Counted from the first letter of the stretch, positions 8,705 to 22,223 are shown. The stretch: 64,000 bases of DNA from Crenobacter caeni (GCF_010435965.1 NZ_JAAGAA010000002.1:282452-346451); one strand, 5' to 3'. The notes: a model not told the origin generated them from the sequence alone. A program made the numbers and translations.

Positions 8705-9427
8705 ATGAAAGTCTGCAAATCTATCCTCGCCGGTGTGCTCGCCGGTGTTTCGGGCCTTGCGGCGGCCGGCGGGCTGCCTGCCGCGCGTACGGGCGGCTGG
8801 ATGGTCGTCGCCGAGGCGCCGGCCGGCGTCACCAGCCAGCCGGCAACGGGGCGGGGCGGCACCTTGCTCGGTGGCGGCTACGCCGGCGTCGGCGAGCCGC
8901 CGCGCGTCGTGGTGCAGGAGAAAGTCGTCGTCAAGACCGAAGCTGCGCCCGTCGCCGCCTTCGACGCGTACCGCGTGCGGGTGACCGGCCGCGGCGCACC
9001 GCCGTTCGCTAGTTCGCTGTCGGCGCCGCAGCGCCGCTTGCTGGCGATCCGTGCGTCGCAGCTCGACGCCTACCGCGCGATCGCCGAAGAGGTGCAGGGC
9101 TTCCGCCTGACCGGCAGCAGCGCGGTGTCCAACCTGATCGCGGTCAACGACATCTTCCGTGTCTACGTCGATGCCTACCTGCGCGGCGTACGCATCGTCT
9201 CGACCCAGGTCAAGGTCGACGGCAGCGCCGAGACGGTCGCCGAGCTGGTGCTCGACGAGTCGTTCTACAAGGCGTACCAGAACGCGCTGCGCCAACAAGG
9301 CGCACTGGCTGCGCCGCCGGTGCAGCGTGCCGCCGAGGCGATGCCCGCGCCTGCACAACCGCAAAAGCTCTCCGCGTGCACCGGCAACGGCTGCGCCTGG
9401 GGCAGCGACTTCTACCTGTCCAAATGA
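8705..9427 (+). CDS. secreted LPP20-family protein, FlgP-like
   Basis: 240-residue exported protein with a signal peptide (MKVCKSILAGVLAGVSGLAA) but no lipobox Cys, unlike the FlgP lipoprotein of Vibrio. A low-complexity linker (about 30-85) precedes an LPP20-type domain at about 95-200 (RRLLAIRASQLDAYRAIAEE; VNDIFRVYVDAYLRGVRIV; AELVLDESFYKAY). The C-terminus carries two Cys in CTGNGCAW that could form a disulfide. FlgP proteins build an outer-membrane-associated ring or disk around the flagellar motor. The call rests on domain type, on the downstream FlgT-like gene (ATGA overlap) and on the sigma-28-like promoter. The start at 8705 gives the signal peptide; alternatives upstream would bury it. 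Confidence 0.72.
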   Translation: MKVCKSILAGVLAGVSGLAAAGGLPAARTGGWMVVAEAPAGVTSQPATGRGGTLLGGGYAGVGEPPRVVVQEKVVVKTEAAPVAAFDAYRVRVTGRGAPPFASSLSAPQRRLLAIRASQLDAYRAIAEEVQGFRLTGSSAVSNLIAVNDIFRVYVDAYLRGVRIVSTQVKVDGSAETVAELVLDESFYKAYQNALRQQGALAAPPVQRAAEAMPAPAQPQKLSACTGNGCAWGSDFYLSK

Positions 9428-10701
9428 GCATGCGGCGCCTGACCTGCCTGCTGGCGTGCGTGTTTGCCACGGCGGCACACGGCGCGCGCTACGAGGCCGA
9501 GGGGATCGCTTCGCTGGGGGCCGGGCGCAGCGCGGCGCGAGAACTCGCGCTGGACGACGCCAGACGCCAGGTCGCGGTGCAGCAGGGCGGGCGCTACGCC
9601 GGACAGAGCGAGTCGGCGTCCGGCGTGCTCGCCGAGTCGTCGATGCTGGCCGCCCCGCCCGTGCAGGGGACGGTTCGCGTCGTCGGCGAGCGCGAGGCAG
9701 ACGGCCTGCTCTACCTGCGCGTGGTCGTCGACGACGAGCCGGCCATTCCGGCCCCTGCGGTGATCCCGGCCTCCACGCCGGTCAGCGCCGCCCCGGCGTG
9801 TGCCGGGAGCACCTTGCCCGACGGGCGTTTCCTCAAGCGGCGCGCGCTGACGACCTTCTTCCCGCTGGATGTGCCGCGCGAGGCGGCGGGTCTGGGCGAA
9901 ATATCCGCCTGGCTGCCCGCCGAACTGGCGCGCCGCCTGTCGATGCGCGACGTCGCCAGTGTGGAGGATGGCAGCCGCTACACCCTGTTCGCAGGCCAGG
10001 GGGCGTCGCCGCTGGCCGGTCGCGCCGCCGCGCGCGGTTTTGCCGAGCGCAGCGGCGCGCAGTTCGTGCTCGCCGGGCGTGTCGTCGACACCGCCGTGGT
10101 ACGCCAGGCGCCGCGCTTTTCGCTGTTCGGTGCGCCGGGGACGACGGCCGGCGCTGCCGACTACACCGGCCCGTTTGCCGGTCTGGTCGGCGGCAGCCTG
10201 AAGGTTTCGCCCACCGCGCGCCGTTTCGTGGTCGACGTCTGGCTGTACGACGGGCTGACCGGCGCCTTGCTGATGGACGAGCGTTTCGAGGGTGAGGCCA
10301 GCGGAGATGTCGCGCCGTCGTCGGCGCGCGCGTTCACGCCCTGGCAACTGGGCAGCAGCGACTATGGACGGATGCTGTCCGCCGTGCTCGACCGGGCGGT
10401 CGAGCGCTTGGCGCTCAATATCGGCTGCCTGCCGTTTACCGCGCGCGTCGCGCGTGCAGAGGGCGGGCAGGTGGTGGTCGACGCCGGTGCGGTAGACGGG
10501 CTGAAGGCCGGCGACCGGCTGATGGTGTACCGGCCGCAGCCGGCGAGCGAGGTGCGCGACGCGGCCGGGCGCGATATCGGCATGAGCGAGGTACTGGTCG
10601 GCGACCTGATGCTCAGCCAGGTGCAGCCCCGCCTTGCCATCGGCGTGATGCGCGGCGGCGCGGCGCAGACCGGCGACCTGTTGCGTTTCCCGCGGCGTTG
10701 A
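9424..10701 (+). CDS. secreted FlgT-like flagellar assembly protein
   Basis: 425 residues with a signal peptide (MRRLTCLLACVFATAAHG). The N-terminal domain (about 20-105) shows the FlgT_N pattern (YEAEGIASLGAGRSAARELA, followed by repeated Ala-rich helix), the middle (about 125-320) resembles the TolB-like FlgT_M fold (KRRALTTFFPLDVP; ADYTGPFAGLVGGSLKVSPT; FVVDVWLYDGLTG), and the C-terminus (about 335-425) resembles FlgT_C (ARVARAEGGQVVVDAGAVDG, LKAGDRLMVYRP). In Vibrio, FlgT and FlgP form the H ring around the L/P rings. The first ATG overlaps the stop of the FlgP-like gene, so the two are translationally coupled. No flgO homologue is visible nearby. Confidence 0.75.
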   Translation: MSMRRLTCLLACVFATAAHGARYEAEGIASLGAGRSAARELALDDARRQVAVQQGGRYAGQSESASGVLAESSMLAAPPVQGTVRVVGEREADGLLYLRVVVDDEPAIPAPAVIPASTPVSAAPACAGSTLPDGRFLKRRALTTFFPLDVPREAAGLGEISAWLPAELARRLSMRDVASVEDGSRYTLFAGQGASPLAGRAAARGFAERSGAQFVLAGRVVDTAVVRQAPRFSLFGAPGTTAGAADYTGPFAGLVGGSLKVSPTARRFVVDVWLYDGLTGALLMDERFEGEASGDVAPSSARAFTPWQLGSSDYGRMLSAVLDRAVERLALNIGCLPFTARVARAEGGQVVVDAGAVDGLKAGDRLMVYRPQPASEVRDAAGRDIGMSEVLVGDLMLSQVQPRLAIGVMRGGAAQTGDLLRFPRR

Positions 10702-10733
10702 GCGGGCGGGAAACCGCGTCGTTCATCTGGTAC

Positions 10734-10762
10734 TTGATAACCATTATCATTGCGATTATCAT
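10734..10762 (+). promoter_or_regulatory. Fur-controlled promoter of the iron importer
   Basis: TTGATA (10734-10739) and TATCAT (10757-10762) are 17 bp apart. The whole spacer and the -10 box are made of Fur-type hexamers (GATAAC-C-ATTATC followed by GATTATCATT, 10736-10763), the 6-1-6 pattern of Fur boxes. Repression by Fur with iron is expected. Confidence 0.88.
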
Positions 10763-10796
10763 TTTCGCACCTAATCCGATAACCGGGAGTTGTGAC

Positions 10797-11789
10797 GTGA
10801 AGAAGACGCTGATGATGGGGGCGGTGCTGGCCGCTGTGGCCGGTGTTGCACAGGCCGAAGAGCTGGTGGTCTACGGCGCGCGTGGCGAGCAGCTGGTCAA
10901 GCCGCTGTTCGACGCCTACCAGAAGGAAACCGGCGACAGCGTCCGCTACGTGATGGACAAGGAAGGCCCGCTGATGGAGCGGATGAAGGCCGAGGGCGCG
11001 AACTCGCCGGCCGACATCCTGCTGACCGTCGACGCGGGCAACCTGTGGCAGGCCAGCCAGATGGGCCTCCTTAAGCCGTACAAGTCCAAGCTGATCGACG
11101 CCAACGTGCCGGCCCACCTGCGTGACCCGGCGCACAACTGGACCGGCCTGTCGATCCGCGCGCGCACCATCTTCTACAACACCCAGAAGGTCAAGCCGGC
11201 CGACCTTGCAAGCTACGCCGACCTCGCCTCGTCCAAGTGGAAGGGCAAGCTGTGCCTGCGCACCTCGAAGAAGGTGTACAACCAGTCGCTGGTCGCGATG
11301 ATGCTGGCCGAGCAGGGCAAGGTCGCCACCGAGAAGACCGTCAAGGGCTGGGTCGACAACCTGGCGACCGACGTCTTCCCGGACGACACCAAGCTGCTCG
11401 AAGCGATCGCTGCCGGCCAGTGCGACGTCGGCATCGCCAACACCTACTACTACGGCCGCCTGATGGAGAAGAAGCCGGACCTGCCGCTGGGCATCTTCTG
11501 GGCCGACCAGAAGGGCAAGGGCACCCACGTCAACATCTCCGGCGCCGGCTTGGCGCGCTACACCAAGAAGGAAGCTGCGGCGACCCGCCTCATCGAATGG
11601 CTGTCGTCGACCAAGGCGCAGAACCTGTTCGCCGACGTGAACATGGAATACCCGGTCAACCCGAAGGTGAAGCCGGACGTCAAGGTGGCCGCATGGGGCC
11701 CGTTCAAGCAGAACCTGATCAACGTCTCCAACGCCGGCAGCCGCCAGGCCGAGGCGGTGATGCTGATGGACCGTGCCGGTTACCGCTAA
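10797..11789 (+). CDS. fbpA: ferric iron ABC transporter, periplasmic Fe3+-binding protein
   Basis: 330 residues; binds Fe3+ in the periplasm and delivers it to the FbpBC importer. A Sec signal peptide (start, then KKTLMMGAVLAAVAGVAQA) is followed by the FbpA/AfuA family start EELVVYGARGEQLVKPL. The iron-ligand tyrosine pair sits in ANTYYYGRL, as in Neisseria FbpA. A GTG start at 10797 is chosen because GGGAG lies 7 bp before it and the signal peptide begins there. A Fur box covers the promoter. A strong hairpin follows the gene, which would keep the binding protein more abundant than the permease. Confidence 0.95.
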   Translation: MKKTLMMGAVLAAVAGVAQAEELVVYGARGEQLVKPLFDAYQKETGDSVRYVMDKEGPLMERMKAEGANSPADILLTVDAGNLWQASQMGLLKPYKSKLIDANVPAHLRDPAHNWTGLSIRARTIFYNTQKVKPADLASYADLASSKWKGKLCLRTSKKVYNQSLVAMMLAEQGKVATEKTVKGWVDNLATDVFPDDTKLLEAIAAGQCDVGIANTYYYGRLMEKKPDLPLGIFWADQKGKGTHVNISGAGLARYTKKEAAATRLIEWLSSTKAQNLFADVNMEYPVNPKVKPDVKVAAWGPFKQNLINVSNAGSRQAEAVMLMDRAGYR

Positions 11790-11800
11790 GCGATGACCTG

Positions 11801-11832
11801 CCGGCGGCGGCCTCCGGGCTGCCGCCGTTTTT
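11801..11832 (+). terminator. attenuating hairpin between fbpA and fbpB
   Basis: CGGCGGCGGC (11802-11811) pairs with GCTGCCGCCG (11818-11827), followed by TTTTT. It looks like a partial terminator or attenuator inside the operon; a TATAAT at 11840-11845 just after it could also restart transcription for fbpB. Confidence 0.75.
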
Positions 11833-11898
11833 ATGCGGGTATAATCGTCAGTCTTGATGATGCCCGGAACCCGGGCGCCGTTGCGGCGCCTGCCCAAG

Positions 11899-13530
11899 AT
11901 GTCTGCTTTGCCTGCCTTGAAAACTGCCGCCGTCTGGCGCTGGCGCTTGCCGGTGCTCTTGCTCAGCCTGTGCACGCTGGTGCCGCTGGGCGTGCTGCTG
12001 CCTGCCTTGTTCAACCCGGACCCCGGGATCTGGGCGCACCTGATCGACTACCTGCTGCCGCAACTGGCCGTCAATACCGCGATTCTGCTCATTGGCGTCG
12101 GCGCCGGCGTGCTCGCCATCGGCGTCACGCTCGCGTGGCTGGTCGCCGTGTACGAGTTTCCGGGGCGGCGCTTCTTTAACTGGGCGCTGATGCTGCCGCT
12201 GGCGATGCCTGCCTACGTGTTGGGTTTCTCCCAACTTGGCCTGTTCGACTACACCGGCCCCGTGCAGACGCTCGCGCGGGCGTGGACGGGGTCGTCGGAG
12301 TGGGTGCCGTCGGTGCGTTCCAGTGGCGGCGTGGTGCTGGTGCTGTCGCTGGCGTTCTACCCCTACGTCTATCTGCTCGCGCGCGGTGCGTTCGCGACGC
12401 AGGGGCGGCGCGCGCTCGAGGTCGGCCAGTCGCTCGGCCTGTCGCGTGCCGAGGGCTTCTGGCGCGTCGCGCTGCCGATGGCGCGGCCGTGGATCATGGG
12501 CGGGCTGATGCTCGCGCTGATGGAGACGCTGGCCGACTTCGGCACCGTCGCCGTGTTCAACTTCGACGCGTTCACCTCGGCGATCTACAAGGCCTGGTTC
12601 AGCTTCTTCTCGCTGGACACCGCCAAGCAGCTCGCGTCGATGCTGGTGTTCATCGTGTTCGTGCTGGTGGTGTTCGAGCAGCGCGCGCGCGGCCGGCGCG
12701 CGTACACCGCCAGCGCGCGCGGCGGGCAGCAGCCGAGGATCGCGCTTGCCGGCGTGCAGGGGTGGGCGGCGGCGGCATGGGCGACGCTGGTGCTCTTGAT
12801 GGCCTTCGTGCTGCCCTTCGGCCAGGTGCTGTGGTGGGCGTACCAGGGTTGGGCCGAGGAAGCGAACGCGGTGCTCGTCGACAACGCGCTGCGCTCGCTC
12901 ATGCTCTCGGCGATGGCGGCGCTGTTGGTCGGCGCGGCCGCGCTGCTGCTCGCGTATGCGGTGCGCCGCGACGGCGGCGGCTTCAACCGGCTGTTGTCGC
13001 GCGTCGCGACGCTCGGCTACGCGGTGCCCGGGACGGTGCTCGCGGTCGGCGTGTTCGTGCCGGTGGCGTGGCTCGACAACCAGCTGATCGCGCTCTTCGG
13101 CGCGTGGCTGCCCGAGGGTACCGGCTCGATCCTGAAGGGCTCGCTCGCGGTCCTTTTGCTCGCCTACGTCGCGCGCTTCATGGCGGTCGGCCACGCACCG
13201 GTCGACGCCGCGATGCACCGAATCAGCCGCTCGCAGGAAGAGGCCGCGCGCAATTTGGGGCTGACCGGCGCGCGCCTGGTTGCCCGCCTGCACCTGCCGC
13301 TGCTTAAGGGCGGCCTCTTTACCGCCCTCCTGATGGTATTTGTCGACGTGATGAAGGAGATGCCGATCACGCTGATGACCCGCCCCTTCGGCTGGGACAC
13401 GCTGGCGGTGCGCATCTTCACCCTGACCAGCGAAGGCGAGTGGGAGCGCGCCGCCTTGCCGGCCGTGCTGCTGGTGCTCTCCGGCCTGCTGCCGGTGATC
13501 CTACTCTCGCGTGAGGAAAACAAAGGATGA
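11899..13530 (+). CDS. fbpB: ferric iron ABC transporter, fused permease
   Basis: About 543 residues of highly hydrophobic inner-membrane protein with two homologous halves, each a BPD_transp_1 permease unit of about six helices, as in FbpB/AfuB/SfuB. EAA-type loops that contact the ATPase are visible in both halves (EVGQSLGLSRAEGFWRVALP and EEAARNLGLTGARLVARLHL). It passes Fe3+ from FbpA into the cytoplasm. Start uncertain: ATG at 11899 is taken because the hydrophobic core begins soon after; ATGs at 11857 and 11860 are in frame and would add 13-14 basic residues. No clear ribosome site is seen at either. The stop overlaps the fbpC start (ATGA). Confidence 0.93.
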   Translation: MSALPALKTAAVWRWRLPVLLLSLCTLVPLGVLLPALFNPDPGIWAHLIDYLLPQLAVNTAILLIGVGAGVLAIGVTLAWLVAVYEFPGRRFFNWALMLPLAMPAYVLGFSQLGLFDYTGPVQTLARAWTGSSEWVPSVRSSGGVVLVLSLAFYPYVYLLARGAFATQGRRALEVGQSLGLSRAEGFWRVALPMARPWIMGGLMLALMETLADFGTVAVFNFDAFTSAIYKAWFSFFSLDTAKQLASMLVFIVFVLVVFEQRARGRRAYTASARGGQQPRIALAGVQGWAAAAWATLVLLMAFVLPFGQVLWWAYQGWAEEANAVLVDNALRSLMLSAMAALLVGAAALLLAYAVRRDGGGFNRLLSRVATLGYAVPGTVLAVGVFVPVAWLDNQLIALFGAWLPEGTGSILKGSLAVLLLAYVARFMAVGHAPVDAAMHRISRSQEEAARNLGLTGARLVARLHLPLLKGGLFTALLMVFVDVMKEMPITLMTRPFGWDTLAVRIFTLTSEGEWERAALPAVLLVLSGLLPVILLSREENKG

Positions 13531-14576
13531 CGAAGGATCTGCTGGTTTTCGAGTCGGTCAGCCACGCCTACGGCGTAGCGCGCGTGATCGACGACATGAG
13601 CTTCACTCTGCATGATGGCGAGATCGGCTGCCTGCTCGGCAGTTCGGGCTGCGGCAAGACGACGGTGCTGCGCGCCATCGCCGGCTTCGAGCCGATCGCC
13701 GCGGGCAGCATCCGGCTGGGCGGGCGGCTGCTCGCCGGCGACGGCGTCAGCGTGCCTGCGCACGAGCGCGAGATCGGCATGGTGTTCCAGGACTACGCAC
13801 TGTTTCCGCACCTGAATGTCGAGGATAACGTCGGCTTCGGCCTGTCCGCGCTGCCTCGTGCCGAGCGGCGCGCGCGGGTCGAAGCGATGCTGGACCTGGT
13901 CGGGCTGGGTGCCGAGGCGCGCCGCTACCCGCACGAGCTCTCCGGCGGCCAGCAGCAGCGCGTCGCGCTGGCACGGGCGCTCGCGCCCAGGCCGCGCCTG
14001 TTGCTGCTGGACGAGCCGTTCTCCAACCTCGACGTCGACCTGCGCGAGCGGCTCGGCCGCGAGGTGCGCGACATCCTCAAGCACGAAGGCGTCAGCGCGA
14101 TCCTGGTCACCCACGACCAGCACGAGGCATTCGCGGTCGCCGACAAGGTCGGCGTGATGCAGGGCGGGCGCCTCCTGCAGTGGGCGACGCCGTACACGCT
14201 CTACCACGAGCCGGCGCAGCGCTTTGTCGCCGACTTCATCGGGCAGGGGGTGCTGGTGCCGGGCAGAGTGACCGCGCCGCGCTGCCTGAGCCTGGAGCTG
14301 GGCGAGTTCTGCGGCCTGTTGCCGCTGGGTTTTGCCGCCGGCGACGACGTCGACGTACTGCTGCGCCCGGACGACGTGGTGCACGACGACGCAAGCCCGG
14401 TGCAGGCGACGGTGGTCGCCCGCGTGTTCCGCGGCGCCGACTTCCTGTATACGCTCGCGTTGCCGTCCGGCCAGCGGGTGCTCTCGCAGGTGGCGAGCCA
14501 CCACGACCACGCGCTGGGCGAGCCGATCGGCATCCGCCTCGAACTCGACCACCTGATCGCGTTCAGGCGCCAATGA
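13527..14576 (+). CDS. fbpC: ferric iron ABC transporter, ATP-binding protein
   Basis: 349 residues; cytoplasmic ATPase that energises FbpB. All ABC motifs are present: Walker A GSSGCGKTT, Q-loop MVFQDYALFPHL, signature LSGGQQQRVALARAL, Walker B LLLLDEPFSNLD and H-loop VTHDQHEA. A C-terminal TOBE-type region (about 240-349) follows. It overlaps fbpB by 4 bp and ends at a strong bidirectional terminator, so fbpABC is a three-gene operon under Fur. Confidence 0.95.
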   Translation: MTKDLLVFESVSHAYGVARVIDDMSFTLHDGEIGCLLGSSGCGKTTVLRAIAGFEPIAAGSIRLGGRLLAGDGVSVPAHEREIGMVFQDYALFPHLNVEDNVGFGLSALPRAERRARVEAMLDLVGLGAEARRYPHELSGGQQQRVALARALAPRPRLLLLDEPFSNLDVDLRERLGREVRDILKHEGVSAILVTHDQHEAFAVADKVGVMQGGRLLQWATPYTLYHEPAQRFVADFIGQGVLVPGRVTAPRCLSLELGEFCGLLPLGFAAGDDVDVLLRPDDVVHDDASPVQATVVARVFRGADFLYTLALPSGQRVLSQVASHHDHALGEPIGIRLELDHLIAFRRQ

Positions 14577-14604
14577 AAGAAGCCCCGCTGCGCGGGGCTT
14601 CTTT
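14576..14604. terminator. bidirectional terminator between fbpC and pbpG
   Basis: Perfect 12-bp inverted repeat (AAAGAAGCCCCG / CGGGGCTTCTTT) with a 5-nt loop, with A/T-rich ends on both sides, between two convergent genes. Confidence 0.9.
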
Positions 14605-14624
14605 ACGTCAGCGATTGACCGGGT

Positions 14625-15485
14625 TTAGCCGGCCAGCCAGTGGCCCGGCTGGGCCTCGAGCCAGGTCTTGATGGTGCGCGCGTCGTTGGTGCGCGCGCTG
14701 GGCGCGTTGGCGTCGAGCAGCACGATCACCAGCGGCTGGCCGCCGACGGTCGCCTGCATCACCACGCAGCGGCCGGCTTCCTGGATGTAGCCGGTCTTGG
14801 ACAGGCCGATGTTCCACTCGCCCTCGCGCACCAGCGCGTTGCTGTTGCGGTAGTGCAACGCGCGGCCGCCTCGGCCGTACACGTCGTGTTCGGTCGAGGT
14901 GCTGTACTGGCGGATCAGCGGGTAGCCGTACGCCGCGCGCACCATGCGCGAGAGGTCCTGCGCGGTCGAGCTGTTGCGCATGTCGAGCCCGGTCGGGTCG
15001 TAGAACACCGTGTCGCGCATGCCGAGCGCGCGGGCCTTGGCGTTCATGCGCGCGACGAAGGCTTGCGTGCCGCCTGGGTAGTAGCGGGACAAGACGTGCG
15101 AGGCGCGGTTTTCCGACGACATCAGCGCGAGCAGCAGCATCTCGCGGCGGGTCAGCGAGGTGCCGACGGCCAGCCGCGAGCTGGTGTTCTTCAGGCGGTC
15201 GATCTCTGCGTCGGAAATGGTCAGCACCTCGTCCATCGGCAGGCCGGCGTCGAGCATCACCATCGCCGTCATCAGCTTGGTGATCGACGCGATCGGCACG
15301 CGCGCATTCGCGTTTTTCTGGTACAGGGTGTCGCCGGTGCTGGTGTTGACGACCAGCACCGAGTTGGAACTGAGGTGCGGCGCGCTCTGCTGGAACGCGG
15401 CAAGATGGTAAACTGGCTGTGCTGCCTGGGCGAGCGGGGAGAGGGCGAACACGCCAGCTGCGAGGGCAGAGATGAGTTTCAGCAT
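14625..15485 (-). CDS. pbpG: D-alanyl-D-alanine endopeptidase (PBP7 type, S11 family)
   Basis: 286 residues. Periplasmic serine peptidase that cleaves D-Ala-mDAP cross-links in peptidoglycan. A signal peptide (MLKLISALAAGVFALSPLAQA) precedes the catalytic domain; the three active-site motifs of the penicillin-binding fold are visible: SITK (nucleophile Ser and Lys), SSEN (SxN) and SKTG (KTG). The size fits the short PBP7/PbpG group that lacks the C-terminal membrane anchor of PBP5. The start at 15485 has GGAG nine bases upstream; an ATG five codons earlier is inferior. Convergent with fbpC and divergent from uvrB. Confidence 0.92.
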   Translation of the reverse strand: MLKLISALAAGVFALSPLAQAAQPVYHLAAFQQSAPHLSSNSVLVVNTSTGDTLYQKNANARVPIASITKLMTAMVMLDAGLPMDEVLTISDAEIDRLKNTSSRLAVGTSLTRREMLLLALMSSENRASHVLSRYYPGGTQAFVARMNAKARALGMRDTVFYDPTGLDMRNSSTAQDLSRMVRAAYGYPLIRQYSTSTEHDVYGRGGRALHYRNSNALVREGEWNIGLSKTGYIQEAGRCVVMQATVGGQPLVIVLLDANAPSARTNDARTIKTWLEAQPGHWLAG

Positions 15486-15604
15486 CCCGTGAGGCTCCAT
15501 GTGACGGGTTGTCGATTGCGTATGTGCGCGATTTTAAGCGTAAAACCCGTTGCTGCGCAGCCGTTTTATAGGTCGGCTGCGACAGACTTTCGCCGGAGAC
15601 GAAA

Positions 15605-20116
<4,512 letters not shown>

Positions 20117-20131
20117 TTAAGGAGTCAGGGC

Positions 20132-20452
20132 ATGTCGGCGCAGGGAATCAACCAGTTGCTCGGCGAGATGCGCGCGATGCAGGCGCTGGCGGCGGGCAAG
20201 GGTGCCGCCGCTCCCCAGGCCGCACCCGCGGTCGAGTTCGGCGACGTGCTGAAGGCGACACTCGAACAGGTCAACAGCGTGCAGCAGGCGTCGCAGGACT
20301 TGCAGAAGCGTTTCGAGCTGGGCGACGAATCGGTCAATGTGCAGGACGTCATGGTGTCGATGCAGAAGGCGAGCCTGAGCTTCCAGACCATGACGCAGGC
20401 GCGCAACAAGCTGGTGTCGGCTTACCAGGAAATTATGAACACCCAGGTCTGA
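20132..20452 (+). CDS. fliE: flagellar hook-basal body complex protein FliE
   Basis: 106 residues; joins the MS ring to the proximal rod and is the first axial protein exported. The family C-terminus is clear (VNVQDVMVSMQKASLSFQTM; ARNKLVSAYQEIMNTQV). AAGGAG lies before the ATG (20119-20124). It starts 15 bp after flrC and leads fliF-G-H-I-J. Confidence 0.95.
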   Translation: MSAQGINQLLGEMRAMQALAAGKGAAAPQAAPAVEFGDVLKATLEQVNSVQQASQDLQKRFELGDESVNVQDVMVSMQKASLSFQTMTQARNKLVSAYQEIMNTQV

Positions 20453-20501
20453 TGTCGTCGGCGTTCCGATGGCTGGGGACATCGGATGAAACTTCTCCCA
20501 T

Positions 20502-22223
20502 ATGGCTGAATTGGTCGACAACACGACGCCGGCCTGGAAAGGCCGGGTAGCAGAGGCGGCAAACCGCTTCAAGGCGCTGCCCAACAACAAGAAGTTGCTC
20601 TTCTTCGCCGCGCTCGCCGCGGTGTTTTCGCTGGTCGTCGCGCTGGTGCTGTTCAACCGCGCGCCGGACGAGCGCGTGCTGTTCTCCAACCTGTCCGACG
20701 GCGACGGCGGCCAGATCACCGCCGCCTTGCAGCAGATGAACGTGCCGTACAAGCTGGGCGAAGGCGGCGTGATCTCGGTGCCGGCCGACCAACTGTACGA
20801 CGTGCGTCTCAAGCTTGCCGCACAGGGCCTGCCCAAGGCCGGCGGTACCGGCTTCGAACTGATGGACGGGCAGAAATTCGGCATCAGCCAGTTCTCCGAG
20901 CAGGTCAACTACCAGCGCGCCGTCGAGGGCGAGCTTGCCCGCACCATCGAGTCGGTGTCCGCCGTCCGCCAGGCGCGCGTCCACCTGGCGATCCCCAAGC
21001 AAAGCGTGTTCGTGCGCGAGCGCGAACTGCCGACCGCGTCGGTGATGCTGACCCTGCACCCCGGCCGGGTGATGGACGCCGCGCAAACCGCGGGCATCAT
21101 GCACCTGATCTCCAGCTCGGTGCCCAACCTGCCCTTGAAGAACGTCTCCATCGTCGACCAGGACGGCAACCTGATTTCCGGTGCGACCGAGCTTGAAAAC
21201 GGCTCGGGTCTCGACCGCCGCCAGCTGGGGCTGGTGCGCCAGATCGAGAAGGACTACGCGCAGCGCGTCGAGTCCATCCTCGAGCCCATTTTCGGCAAGG
21301 GTAACGCGCACGCGCAGGTGACCGCGCAGGTCGACTTCTCCGAGCTTGAGCAGACCTCCGAGACCTACCGCCCGAACTCGTCGCCCAACCCGTCGGCGAC
21401 GCGCAGCCAGCAGATCATGGAAAGCCTGGGCAATGGCGCGCCCACACCGTCCGGCGTGCCGGGCGCGCTATCCAACCAGCCGCCGTCGGCGGCGTCGGCG
21501 CCGCTGTCCTTGCCACCGGGCGCCGCGCCCGGCACCGTCACGCTGTCGGGACAGCCCTTGACGCCCACCGGCGCTACCCGCCGCGAGATCACCACCAACT
21601 ACGAAGTCGACAAGACCATCCAGCACCTGCGCCAGCCCAAGGGGCAGGTCAAGCGGCTGTCGGCTGCGGTGGTCGTCAATTTCAAGCTGGTGCCGGACAA
21701 GGACGGCGCGCTCAAGCCGACCGCGCTGACCGCGCGCGAGATCGAGCAGGTCAACGCGCTGGTGCGCGAGGCGATCGGCTACAACGCCGAGCGCGGCGAC
21801 TCGGTCAACGTCGTCAACGCGGCATTCGCCGACGCCGTCTTGCCGCCGACGCTGCAGGACAAGGTCGTCGGCTACGTCAGCGACAACGGCGGCGAACTGT
21901 TCAAGTACGCGCTGCTGGCGATCGCGCTGGCCTACCTGCTGTTGGGTGTGGTGCGGCCCATCATGCGCGACATCGTGCGTCCGCCGGCGCCGCCCTTGCC
22001 TGAACCTGGCAGCGCCGAGGCGGCTGCCGTCGGCGGCGGCAAGCTGTTGGCGGTCGCCGGCGACGACGAGGACATGGATGGCCGCACTGGCGGCGTCGAG
22101 ATGACGCCGCAGGAGAAGCAGCGTCTCGACTACGACGCCGCCTTGCAGGCGGCGCGCGAACTGGTGAAGACCGACCCGCGCATGGCGGCGCAGATCATCA
22201 AGGAGTGGATTGCCGATGAGTGA
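20502..22223 (+). CDS. fliF: flagellar MS-ring protein FliF
   Basis: 573 residues; inner-membrane ring around the export gate. Two transmembrane helices flank a large periplasmic region: TM1 at about 27-48 (LLFFAALAAVFSLVVALVLF), YscJ/FliF ring-building modules (RVLFSNLSDGDGGQI; QVNYQRAVEGELARTI), a disordered Pro/Ser-rich segment about 285-350, TM2 at about 470-487, and a C-terminal FliG-binding tail. The C-terminal coding region overlaps fliG by 8 bp. A 49-bp gap separates it from fliE. Confidence 0.96.
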   Translation: MAELVDNTTPAWKGRVAEAANRFKALPNNKKLLFFAALAAVFSLVVALVLFNRAPDERVLFSNLSDGDGGQITAALQQMNVPYKLGEGGVISVPADQLYDVRLKLAAQGLPKAGGTGFELMDGQKFGISQFSEQVNYQRAVEGELARTIESVSAVRQARVHLAIPKQSVFVRERELPTASVMLTLHPGRVMDAAQTAGIMHLISSSVPNLPLKNVSIVDQDGNLISGATELENGSGLDRRQLGLVRQIEKDYAQRVESILEPIFGKGNAHAQVTAQVDFSELEQTSETYRPNSSPNPSATRSQQIMESLGNGAPTPSGVPGALSNQPPSAASAPLSLPPGAAPGTVTLSGQPLTPTGATRREITTNYEVDKTIQHLRQPKGQVKRLSAAVVVNFKLVPDKDGALKPTALTAREIEQVNALVREAIGYNAERGDSVNVVNAAFADAVLPPTLQDKVVGYVSDNGGELFKYALLAIALAYLLLGVVRPIMRDIVRPPAPPLPEPGSAEAAAVGGGKLLAVAGDDEDMDGRTGGVEMTPQEKQRLDYDAALQAARELVKTDPRMAAQIIKEWIADE

